From the NCBI GenBank assembly GCA_946539105.1, contig CAMNHG010000025.1, forward strand, positions 1 to 14,895: a stretch of DNA of 14,895 nucleotides, written 5' to 3'. The position numbers were made by a program, and so were the translations under genes. Source of the stretch: an uncultured Clostridia bacterium (GTDB taxonomy: Bacteria > Bacillota > Clostridia > Oscillospirales > Acutalibacteraceae). Position 1 is the stretch's first letter, and each line of letters starts with the position of its first letter. Under the pieces are notes generated by a model, which had not been told where the DNA came from, ran no database searches, and saw nothing but the letters and a program-made list of their open reading frames with translations. This document shows, one piece after another, positions 1 to 5,204 of this stretch.

Positions 1-25
1 TGTTCTGTGTGCTGTTATATAACAT
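1..25 (-). CDS. 5' end of a gene cut by the left edge, possibly threonine synthase
   Basis: An ATG at 23-25 on the minus strand opens eight codons reading MLYNSTQN before the window ends. The start is credible because the ribosome binding site AAGGAAG (32-38) lies 6 nt upstream and a good sigma-A promoter (59-87) lies upstream of that. The short N-terminus resembles the Y-x-S-T start of many threonine synthases (ThrC), which catalyse the last step of threonine synthesis with pyridoxal phosphate. Eight residues cannot settle the family, so the product name is a guess while the gene start itself is fairly secure. It follows yraN on the same strand across a repeat-rich gap and has its own promoter. 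Confidence 0.5.
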
Positions 26-58
26 AATTATCTTCCTTTCGATAAACTGTAACAACTT

Positions 59-87
59 ATTTTACTACATTATTCGCCGATTGTCAA
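59..87 (-). promoter_or_regulatory. sigma-A promoter for the left-edge gene
   Basis: On the minus strand a perfect -35 TTGACA (82-87) is followed after exactly 17 nt by TAAAAT (59-64), five of six matches to the -10 consensus. The predicted transcript start near position 52 leaves a leader of about 27 nt that carries the ribosome binding site at 32-38. This is seen in sequence; activity is inferred. Confidence 0.75.
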
Positions 88-98
88 AGATTTAAATA

Positions 99-119
99 GA
101 GTTTAGAGTTATGAGTTGA
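99..119. repeat. heptanucleotide tandem repeat 1
   Basis: Three consecutive 7-nt units GAGTTTA, GAGTTAT and GAGTTGA lie just upstream of the -35 box of the left-edge promoter. They share GAGTT and diverge at the last two positions. It is the first of three separate 7-nt arrays in this intergenic region. Confidence 0.55.
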
Positions 120-130
120 ATAAATTTATA

Positions 131-233
131 GGAAATGTTTGTTGATAACCGTAGGGGCGGACGATTTAAGTAATAAGTAATAAGGAATAAGGAAATTTAA
201 CGGAAACGTTTGTTGTTAACCGTAGGGGCGGAC
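131..233. repeat. two direct copies of a 32-nt sequence
   Basis: Positions 131-162 and 202-233 match at 30 of 32 bases (differences at the sixth and fifteenth base). Both read GGAAAYGTTTGTTG, then WTAACC, then GTAGGGGCGGAC. The second copy continues into a full palindrome; the first stops after the left arm and runs into A/T-rich heptamer repeats, so it looks like a truncated copy of the same element. Spacing between copies is 71 nt. Confidence 0.75.
169..196. repeat. heptanucleotide tandem repeat 2
   Basis: Four 7-nt units read AGTAATA, AGTAATA, AGGAATA and AGGAAAT. The array sits exactly between the truncated and the full copy of the 32-nt direct repeat, as if it were inserted next to or expanded beside the first copy. 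Confidence 0.65.
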
Positions 234-247
234 CCGTGTGTCCGCCC
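226..247. repeat. GC-rich palindrome in the full repeat copy
   Basis: GGGCGGAC (226-233) and GTCCGCCC (240-247) form a perfect 8-bp stem with a 6-nt loop, preceded by GTAG. No T-run follows on either strand, so it does not look like an intrinsic terminator. The GTAGGGGCG start followed by a palindrome is the form of dispersed intergenic palindromes seen in Clostridia genomes; that family link is from memory and unverified. Confidence 0.65.
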
Positions 248-275
248 AACGTATGAAATTATATGTTGTATTCCT

Positions 276-329
276 GCCACTACAATAAAACCTACAAGTT
301 ACATTGTAGTGGCGACCCTTGCGGTCGCC
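276..329. repeat. two adjacent interlocking inverted repeats
   Basis: GCCACTACAAT (276-286) pairs perfectly with ATTGTAGTGGC (303-313) across a 16-nt loop. GGCGACC (311-317) pairs with GGTCGCC (323-329) across 5 nt. The two stems share GGC at 311-313, so they cannot both be complete at once. The core from 306 (GTAGTGGCGACC) resembles the start of the palindrome at 222 (GTAGGGGCGGAC), so this may be a diverged member of the same repeat family. No T-run follows on either strand. Confidence 0.6.
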
Positions 330-400
330 AAAAGTCCGCGCAATATTAATTCAGTCGGGAAATAAACTTATCGGAACTGTAAACCTATCTTCTCGACCAA

Positions 401-434
401 AATTATCAATTATCAACTATCAATTATCAATTAT
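401..434. repeat. heptanucleotide tandem repeat 3, covering the end of yraN
   Basis: Nearly five units of 7 nt: AATTAT, CAATTAT, CAACTAT, CAATTAT and CAATTAT. Read on the minus strand this is a run of ATTGATA. The last codons and the TGA stop (420-422) of yraN lie inside it, so the protein terminus is made of repeat sequence. Confidence 0.8.
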
Positions 435-797
435 AAAAGCGTTCTCAATATAGTTTATTCTGTCGAGCTTTAATGTGTTTTTATCTACAAAAACCTCGCT
501 TACATCAAAGCGACACTCACTCTCGGTATTGCTTTCTATAAGATATGCGGTTGCGGTTTTTATTATTTTACTCTGCTTGCGAAAATCCACCGCCTCATAC
601 GGCTGAGAAATTGTACCGCCGTGTCGGGTTTTGACCTCTACAAAGCAAATTACACTGCCCTTTGAAGCGATAATATCAATCTCGCCGTAGCTTTTGCGGT
701 AGTTGCGGCAGAGTATTTTATATCCGTTCTTTTTGAGGTAAGCGGCTGTGTAGTCCTCGCCCTTATCCCCTGTTTTTTTAGCCGTGCTCACAATCAT
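420..797 (-). CDS. yraN: YraN/UPF0102 nuclease-like protein
   Basis: A 125-residue member of the YraN (UPF0102) family, small proteins with a restriction-endonuclease-like fold related to archaeal Holliday junction resolvases; the cellular role is not settled. The family core is visible: GEDYTAAYLKKNGY near the N-terminus, then SYGEIDIIA and CFVEVKTR, which give the acidic and lysine residues of the E-x-D...E-x-K nuclease signature. I chose the ATG at 795-797 because it overlaps the rnhB stop as ATGA, indicating translational coupling. An upstream in-frame GTG at 840-842 would add 15 residues inside rnhB and has no good ribosome binding site. The rnhB-yraN order is common in Firmicutes. The C-terminus IIDN and the stop are encoded by a 7-nt tandem repeat. 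Confidence 0.9.
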   Translation of the reverse strand: MIVSTAKKTGDKGEDYTAAYLKKNGYKILCRNYRKSYGEIDIIASKGSVICFVEVKTRHGGTISQPYEAVDFRKQSKIIKTATAYLIESNTESECRFDVSEVFVDKNTLKLDRINYIENAFIIDN

Positions 798-1396
798 TTG
801 TTCAAAATCTTTGTCAGGAAGCTGAGCCTGTGATACTTGCACGGACCGTATTTTTTGAGTGCCTCAACATGTACCTTTGTGCCGTAGCCCTTGTGCTTGT
901 CAAAGGAATATTCGGGAAATTCCTCGGCATATTTGTACAAAAGCCTGTCCCTCGACACCTTCGCCAAAATCGACGCGCACGCGATGGACATTGACCTTGC
1001 GTCACCCTTGATGATAAACTCGCTGTCAATATCAAGGTTCGGCAGTCTGTTGCCGTCAATCATAGCGTAGTCAGCCTTTACGTCAAGCCCCTCTACCGCC
1101 CTTTTCATTGCGAGCATAGTGGCATTGAGGATGTTCATTTCCTCAATCTCCTCAACACTTGCAAAGGCGATTGAATACGACAGTGCCTGCTGTTTTATAA
1201 CGTCAAACAGTGCCTCTCGCTTTTTTTCGCTCAGCTTTTTAGAGTCGTTAACGCCCTCGATTATTGTATTTTCGGGCAGTATTACCGCCGCCGCGCATAC
1301 AGGTCCTGCAAGGGGACCTCTGCCTGCTTCATCAACTCCGCAGACGGCTTTATAGCCCTTTGCCGCCGCTTCTTTTTCAAATTCAAGCCAATCCAT
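794..1396 (-). CDS. rnhB: ribonuclease HII
   Basis: RNase HII, 200 residues, nicks RNA in RNA-DNA hybrids and at single ribonucleotides left in DNA. The catalytic set is complete: D22 and E23 in VDEAGRGPLAGPV, D114 in MIDGNR, and D132 in KGDARSMSIACASILAK. The family motifs NDSKKLSEKKR and FDKHKGYGT (166-173) are also present, and the length is normal for bacterial RNase HII. The ATG lies one base after the rbgA stop, with GGAG 7 nt upstream inside the rbgA end, so translation is probably coupled. It overlaps yraN by 4 nt. The rbgA-rnhB pair is conserved in Bacillus and Clostridia. Confidence 0.97.
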   Translation of the reverse strand: MDWLEFEKEAAAKGYKAVCGVDEAGRGPLAGPVCAAAVILPENTIIEGVNDSKKLSEKKREALFDVIKQQALSYSIAFASVEEIEEMNILNATMLAMKRAVEGLDVKADYAMIDGNRLPNLDIDSEFIIKGDARSMSIACASILAKVSRDRLLYKYAEEFPEYSFDKHKGYGTKVHVEALKKYGPCKYHRLSFLTKILNK

Positions 1397-1397
1397 A

Positions 1398-2282
1398 TTA
1401 ATTCTCCGTTAAAGGTCTGCCGGGCATTTCAACCGTAATTCTTCCCAGCTTTGCCGCCCTGAACTCGTCAAGCAGCATAATTGAAGCGCGTTCGGTGTCG
1501 ATTTCTCCGCCCGAGACCAACATTCCCCTCTTCTTGCCGATGTATTGCAAAAGCTCGTAGGAATCGGTGTTGTCCAAATCCATATCCTGCAGCTTAAAGC
1601 GTTCGGTAAACTCCGCAGGCTTTAGGCGTTTAAGGAAGTCGAGCAGCCTTACGGCCAAAAGCTCGGTGTCGATTACCTGATCCTTAACCGCACCGGTAAA
1701 CGCCAGGTGCTCGCCGACGATTTTATCGTCAAACTTAGGCCAGAGCACTCCGGGAGTGTCGAGCATTTCGAGATTATTTGAGATTGTAAACCACTGGTTA
1801 CCCCTTGTAACGCCCGGTCTGTCCTCGACCTTGGCACGGTTTTGCCTGGAAATTCTGTTAATAAACGAGGATTTGCCGACATTCGGAATACCGACAATCA
1901 TTATCCTCATCATCGGGTTCTTCATACCCTTTGATTTAAGCCTGTTAATCTTTTCGGCAAGCACCTTGTTAACCGCCTGGGGGAACTTATTAAGCCCTCT
2001 GCCGCTTTTGCAGTCAACGGCGATCGCTGTAATATTTTGCTTTGCAAAGTAATCAATCCACATCTTGGTTGCGGTCTGATTAGCCATATCACACTTGTTC
2101 AGAAGAATCACCCTCGGCTTACTCTGAATAATTCCGTTTAAGTCGGGGTTGCGGCTGCTTACCGGGATACGCGCGTCGATAATCTCAGCCACGGCGTCAA
2201 CCAGCTTTAGGTTAGCCTGTATCTGCCTTTTGGTTTTGGTCATATGACCGGGAAACCATTGAATATTCTGCATTTCACTCAT
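1398..2282 (-). CDS. rbgA: ribosome biogenesis GTPase RbgA (YlqF)
   Basis: A 294-residue circularly permuted GTPase that acts late in 50S subunit assembly. The permuted motif order is plain: G4 NKCD (62-65), G5-like CKSGRG (91-96), then G1 GIPNVGKSS (131-139), G2 region PGVTRG (156-161) and G3 DTPG (175-178), followed by the C-terminal helical RNA-binding domain. The N-terminal QWFPGHMTK is typical of YlqF. The ATG at 2280-2282 has a strong AGGAAGG (2289-2295) 6 nt upstream. A hairpin terminator (2306-2337) ends about 20 nt before the start, so no promoter fits between them; expression must come from transcripts crossing the hairpin. It heads a tight rbgA-rnhB-yraN unit. Confidence 0.97.
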   Translation of the reverse strand: MSEMQNIQWFPGHMTKTKRQIQANLKLVDAVAEIIDARIPVSSRNPDLNGIIQSKPRVILLNKCDMANQTATKMWIDYFAKQNITAIAVDCKSGRGLNKFPQAVNKVLAEKINRLKSKGMKNPMMRIMIVGIPNVGKSSFINRISRQNRAKVEDRPGVTRGNQWFTISNNLEMLDTPGVLWPKFDDKIVGEHLAFTGAVKDQVIDTELLAVRLLDFLKRLKPAEFTERFKLQDMDLDNTDSYELLQYIGKKRGMLVSGGEIDTERASIMLLDEFRAAKLGRITVEMPGRPLTEN

Positions 2283-2305
2283 ATTTTTCCTTCCTAATTA
2301 AAAAC

Positions 2306-2337
2306 AAAGCCTATTTCAAACTGATGAAACAGGCTTT
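2306..2337 (-). terminator. hairpin terminator between lepB and rbgA
   Basis: A 13-bp stem (2306-2318 with 2325-2337) and a 6-nt loop. The one imperfect pair is G-U in minus-strand RNA but A-C in plus-strand RNA, which fits transcription on the minus strand. On the minus strand the stem is followed by TGTTTTTAATTA, an adequate U-tract. T-rich sequence on the other side could allow some function in both directions. Confidence 0.75.
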
Positions 2338-2348
2338 AGATTTTTTGA

Positions 2349-3086
2349 TTAATAAAGATAACCGAAGTGGTTAAACGGGAAAGCAACAACCTGAGCCTTG
2401 CCGATAACGTCCTTGACGTCGATAAGACCAATCTCTGTGCTTCGGCTGTCAAGCGACACCTGACGGTTATCACCCATTACAAAGATTTTGCCCTCGGGAA
2501 TAACGTCGGGAATCTCGTTATTGCCGTAGTTGCCCGAGAAGGTTGTGCCCTTGATGTACGGCTCGTCAATAACAACGCCGTCTACAATAATGCGGTCGTT
2601 TTCTTTATCGAGCTTAATCGTCTGGCCTTCCTTGGCGATAACACGCTTAATGATGGGCTTTTTGTACTCGGCACCGTGAGAGATAACAACAATATCGTTA
2701 TTATTGGGCTGGTAAAAAAGATTAGTTACAATTACCTTGTCGTTAGTCTGAAGCGTATCGTTCATAGATGTGCCGTCAACGTCAACCAGTCTGAACACAA
2801 ACGTCAAACATACCACAACAATAGCGATAGCGAAAACTATGCAGCGAATCCAGTCGTAAAGCCCGGCGGTACCGCCCTCCTGCCTTGCGGAGAGAAAATA
2901 CTCCTTGCCGTCCTTTGATTTTTTAACCGGCTCTTTTTCCTTCGGCTCTTCATCAGCCTTATAAGGAACATAGTAATCGTCGTAATCGGGAGTTTTATCC
3001 TTTTTATCCTTGGAAAGATACATCTCGGGATTTATCTCTACAGCGAGGTCATAGTCCTTGTCAAGGCCTTTTTTATTGTCGCTCAA
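2349..3086 (-). CDS. lepB: type I signal peptidase
   Basis: Signal peptidase I cleaves signal peptides from exported proteins at the outer face of the membrane. Numbering from the GTG at 3093-3095: a long charged cytoplasmic N-terminus (about 1-80), one membrane segment (about 84-102), catalytic Ser110 in DGTSM, catalytic Lys150 in IIKRVIA, and box D GDNR (208-211) with SLDSR (214-218). I prefer the TTG at 3084-3086 as start, because TAGGTGA at 3092-3098 is then a ribosome binding site 5 nt upstream, whereas the GTG at 3093 would lie inside that site and has no good one of its own. The protein is longer than the roughly 185-residue Bacillus enzymes because of the N-terminal extension. It lies between two terminators and has no obvious promoter. 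Confidence 0.94.
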   Translation of the reverse strand: MSDNKKGLDKDYDLAVEINPEMYLSKDKKDKTPDYDDYYVPYKADEEPKEKEPVKKSKDGKEYFLSARQEGGTAGLYDWIRCIVFAIAIVVVCLTFVFRLVDVDGTSMNDTLQTNDKVIVTNLFYQPNNNDIVVISHGAEYKKPIIKRVIAKEGQTIKLDKENDRIIVDGVVIDEPYIKGTTFSGNYGNNEIPDVIPEGKIFVMGDNRQVSLDSRSTEIGLIDVKDVIGKAQVVAFPFNHFGYLY

Positions 3087-3091
3087 TTTGT

Positions 3092-3098
3092 TCACCTA
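3092..3098 (-). promoter_or_regulatory. ribosome binding site deciding the lepB start
   Basis: TAGGTGA on the minus strand matches the 3' part of the ideal AGGAGGTGA site and lies 5 nt before TTG (3084-3086). The alternative GTG start is part of this site, so TTG is favoured. Confidence 0.55.
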
Positions 3099-3148
3099 CT
3101 TTGCTTAAATGAAAGTGCGAACATCGCATTTTCCTGTTATGTAAGAAA

Positions 3149-3177
3149 AAAGAGGAACTTTAAGCAAGTCCCCCTTT
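3149..3177 (-). terminator. intrinsic terminator after rplS
   Basis: A 12-bp stem (3149-3160 with 3166-3177) with a 5-nt loop. In minus-strand RNA all 12 positions pair if two G-U pairs are allowed; in plus-strand RNA both become A-C mismatches. The 3' arm runs into TTTTTTCTT on the minus strand. This should end most of the strong rplS transcript before lepB. Confidence 0.85.
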
Positions 3178-3181
3178 AAGT

Positions 3182-3221
3182 ATTCGAGAATTTACTTACG
3201 AAATTCGAGATTTTACTTACG
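3182..3221 (-). repeat. tandem duplication of the rplS stop region
   Basis: Positions 3182-3200 and 3203-3221 are 19-nt copies with one difference and a 21-nt period. Each contains CGTAAGTAAA on the minus strand, so the last Arg and Lys codons and the TAA stop of rplS occur twice, the second time just after the gene. Confidence 0.8.
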
Positions 3222-3560
3222 GATTTGTTCCTTAACCTTAGCAGCCTTACCAACTCTGTCACGCAGATAATACAGCTTGCTTCTGCGAACTTTACCGTAG
3301 CGAACTACCTTAACGTCCTTTACGTTGGGTGAATGGAGAGGAAATACTCTCTCAACGCCAACACCGTAAGCAACACGTCTTACTGTGAATGTCTCTGCAA
3401 CACCGCTGCCTCTTTTGGCGATTACAGTGCCCTCGAACATCTGGATTCTTTCTCTGTTACCTTCACGAATGTTTACCGATACTCTGATAGTATCGCCGAT
3501 GCCGAACTCGGGAACGTTCTCTTTAACCGAACCGGCAGCAATAGTTTTTAATGCGTCCAT
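3213..3560 (-). CDS. rplS: 50S ribosomal protein L19
   Basis: Ribosomal protein L19, 115 residues, sits at the 30S-50S interface. The diagnostic stretches are present: PEFGIGDTIRVSV, RIQMFEGTVIAKRG, ETFTVRRVAYGVGVERVFPLHSP and KLYYLRDRVGKAAK. Length is normal for the family. The ATG at 3558-3560 has a perfect AGGAGG (3568-3573) 7 nt upstream. In Bacillus rplS ends the rpsP-rimM-trmD operon, but here rluD lies upstream and rplS has its own promoter (3686-3714) and structured leader, so it appears to be the first gene of its transcript. A strong terminator follows. Confidence 0.98.
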   Translation of the reverse strand: MDALKTIAAGSVKENVPEFGIGDTIRVSVNIREGNRERIQMFEGTVIAKRGSGVAETFTVRRVAYGVGVERVFPLHSPNVKDVKVVRYGKVRRSKLYYLRDRVGKAAKVKEQIRK

Positions 3561-3680
3561 TTTTTATCCTCCTAATATTTACCCGATATTCATACCTAAA
3601 AGCAGCGGACTATCAGTTCTTAAATGACGGCATAAACCGTAATTTGAGCCACGTCGCAGGTCACGACGGAACCAAATGCT
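3561..3680 (-). promoter_or_regulatory. structured 5' leader of rplS, possible L19 leader
   Basis: Between the predicted transcript start (about 3679) and the rplS start lies a leader of about 120 nt. Minus-strand RNA can form CGTCG/CGACG (3664-3668 with 3652-3656, 7-nt loop), enclosed by ATTTG/CAAAT (3673-3677 with 3642-3646), then a second hairpin ACGG/CCGT (3637-3640 with 3627-3630). L19 leaders that bind their own protein are known in Firmicutes; whether this belongs to that Rfam family cannot be decided by eye. Confidence 0.45.
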
Positions 3681-3685
3681 AAAAT

Positions 3686-3714
3686 ATTATACCATAAAGG
3701 AATCAATAATTCAA
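3686..3714 (-). promoter_or_regulatory. extended -10 sigma-A promoter of rplS
   Basis: On the minus strand TTGAAT (3709-3714) is followed after 17 nt by a perfect TATAAT (3686-3691), which is preceded by TGG, giving an extended -10 TGnTATAAT. This is the strongest promoter visible in the window and suits a ribosomal protein gene. Confidence 0.88.
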
Positions 3715-3746
3715 GTACTTTTTTTAATTATTTTTGTAATAATGAA

Positions 3747-4664
3747 TTATGACCCGATTTTATTTAATTTTTCCAAAAAGTCAGTAAAATACTGCGGAAG
3801 CGGTGAGTCAAACTCAAGGTATTCTCCGCTTACGGGGTGTATAAAGCCGATTTTTTTGGCGTGCAGGCACTGTCCCTCAAAGTTTACCTTTTCTTTTTTT
3901 ACTCCGTAGACCTTATCTCCTGCCACAGGATGACCCAAATACGCCATATGAACCCTTATCTGGTGGGTTCTGCCGGTTTCAAGCCTACATTTAATGTGGG
4001 TATATCCCCTGTAACGCTCTATAACGCTGTAGTGCGTAACGGCATTTTTGCTGTTCTTTTCGGTAACGCACATCTTTTTGCGGTCGTTTGGGTTTCTGCC
4101 GACAGGCGCGTCAACCGTACCGCTGTCGTCTTTGAGATTGCCGAATACAACCGCCTCATATTCCCTTGTAAACGAGTGCTCTTTTATCTGCTTTGCAAGT
4201 CCCGTGTGGGCAAAATCGTTTTTTGCCACAATCAGCAAGCCGCTTGTGTCCTTGTCGATTCTGTGGACAATTCCCGGGCGCATAACTCCGTTGATTCCCG
4301 ACAGGCTGTCCTTACAGTGGTAAAGCAGGGCGTTTACAAGCGTGCCGTCGAAGTTTCCGGCAGCAGGGTGAACTACCATTCCCTTCGGCTTGTTTACGAC
4401 AAGCAAATCGCCGTCCTCGTAGACTATATCAAGCGGAATATTCTCTGCTTTGGCTTCATAAGCCACAGGCTCGGGAACGCTTACATTTACAATATCTCCG
4501 CTTACCAGCTTTTGTTTTTTATTTGCCGGCTTGCCGTTAACGGTAACAAGCCCTTTTTCAAAAAGCGCGGCCGCCGAGCTTCTTGAAATTCCGATATCGC
4601 TCTCGGCTACAAATTTATCCGCCCGTATGCCGTTTGAAGAACATTCAAGCCTGTGCTCAGTCAT
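3747..4664 (-). CDS. rluD: 23S rRNA pseudouridine synthase, RluD family (YlyB)
   Basis: A 305-residue RluA/RluD-family pseudouridine synthase. An S4 RNA-binding domain comes first (about 13-65, RADKFVAES...ISRSSAAALFEKGLVTVNG), then the catalytic domain with HRIDKDTSGLL containing the nucleophile Asp137, and the later ETGRTHQIRVHMAYLGHPVAGD motif. In Bacillus the orthologue of this position is ylyB, next to lspA. The exact rRNA target is inferred from family membership only, so the symbol is by position and family. The ATG at 4662-4664 overlaps the lspA end by 8 nt and has AAGGA about 9 nt upstream. No convincing terminator follows the stop before the rplS promoter. Confidence 0.92.
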   Translation of the reverse strand: MTEHRLECSSNGIRADKFVAESDIGISRSSAAALFEKGLVTVNGKPANKKQKLVSGDIVNVSVPEPVAYEAKAENIPLDIVYEDGDLLVVNKPKGMVVHPAAGNFDGTLVNALLYHCKDSLSGINGVMRPGIVHRIDKDTSGLLIVAKNDFAHTGLAKQIKEHSFTREYEAVVFGNLKDDSGTVDAPVGRNPNDRKKMCVTEKNSKNAVTHYSVIERYRGYTHIKCRLETGRTHQIRVHMAYLGHPVAGDKVYGVKKEKVNFEGQCLHAKKIGFIHPVSGEYLEFDSPLPQYFTDFLEKLNKIGS

Positions 4665-5142
4665 TTTTATTTTCCTTTTTTATTTCCTTTTTACCGCTTT
4701 TACCCGACTTAAACAGCATATAAACCGCAAGCGCGATTACGCCGCCCGTAATGCAGTAATCGGCAAAGTTGCACACCGGCGGAAAGAACGACAGACTGAG
4801 GTAGTCAATAACATATCCGTAAAGGATTCTGTCGATAAGGTTGCCGATTCCGCCGCCGATAATCAGTCCTGCAAGCACATAAAACAGCTTGCCGCCGGGA
4901 CGCTTAATGAACATATACATCAAAATGCCGATAATCATAAGCGAGGTAATCACGATAAACACCCAGCGCATATCCTTGAACATACCGAAGGCGACTCCGC
5001 GGTTTTCCACATAACTCAAATTAAACAAGCCCGGTATAACCTCCACCGTGCCGACAGGCTTGATACTATTGACAACATTCAGTTTTATTATCTGATCGAC
5101 CGCAACCACCGCAGCGGCTATAATCAAAGCGATAAAAGGCAT
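4657..5142 (-). CDS. lspA: lipoprotein signal peptidase (signal peptidase II)
   Basis: LspA, 161 residues, is an aspartic protease in the membrane that removes signal peptides from diacylglyceryl-modified prolipoproteins. Four hydrophobic segments are visible (about 3-20, 60-79, 87-104 and 131-144). Conserved blocks are YVENRGVAFG (44-53), GGGIGNLIDR (96-105), VIDYL with catalytic Asp113 and CNFADYCITGG with catalytic Asp128. The C-terminus is a short lysine-rich cytoplasmic tail. The ATG at 5140-5142 is preceded by GGAGG, a strong ribosome binding site. It is co-oriented and overlapping with rluD, the usual lspA-rluD pair. A long hairpin (5157-5191) ends only about 5 nt before the ribosome binding site. 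Confidence 0.97.
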   Translation of the reverse strand: MPFIALIIAAAVVAVDQIIKLNVVNSIKPVGTVEVIPGLFNLSYVENRGVAFGMFKDMRWVFIVITSLMIIGILMYMFIKRPGGKLFYVLAGLIIGGGIGNLIDRILYGYVIDYLSLSFFPPVCNFADYCITGGVIALAVYMLFKSGKSGKKEIKKENKND

Positions 5143-5156
5143 AATTCCTCCGAAAG

Positions 5157-5191
5157 ATAAATCGGCGCAACAAAAAATCGCACCGATTTAT
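5157..5191 (-). promoter_or_regulatory. hairpin with alternative folds between ileS and lspA
   Basis: The long form pairs 5157-5168 with 5180-5191 (12 bp, one U-G pair in minus-strand RNA that would be a mismatch on the plus strand; 11-nt loop). A second, exclusive form pairs AAATCG (5184-5189) with CGATTT (5175-5180) around a 3-nt loop and runs straight into a T-run (5172-5174), like a minimal intrinsic terminator. The long form has no U-tract after it. It could be a weak terminator, an attenuator or an mRNA 3'-end stabiliser. Confidence 0.5.
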
Positions 5192-5204
5192 TTATTAAAA
5201 AGTT

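Noticed and set aside
222..329. Terminators for yraN
   Set aside because: The GC-rich stems lack a U-tract on the minus strand and look like dispersed palindromes.
99..434. CRISPR-like array
   Set aside because: Repeat units are only 7 nt with no spacers, the 32-nt direct repeat has only two copies, and there are no cas genes.
2367..2918. Plus-strand open frame of 183 codons
   Set aside because: Antisense shadow of lepB with no recognisable motif.
3112..3132. Inverted repeat around CGAACATCG upstream of lepB, possible LexA (SOS) box
   Set aside because: Only one CGAAC half-site is present without the matching GTTCG at the right spacing. The 5-bp minus-strand stem is too short to call a terminator or operator.
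3096..3170. Promoter for lepB (TTGCTT and TTACAT 17 nt apart on the minus strand)
   Set aside because: Only about half of each hexamer matches consensus and the -35 lies inside the terminator stem, so support is too weak.
3681..3688. Pairing of TAATATTT near the rplS -10 with AAATATTA before its ribosome binding site
   Set aside because: The first element overlaps the -10 box and is upstream of the predicted transcript start, so it would not be in the RNA.
3837..4586. Plus-strand open frame of 249 codons
   Set aside because: Antisense shadow of rluD with no domain signature; rluD is complete and conserved.
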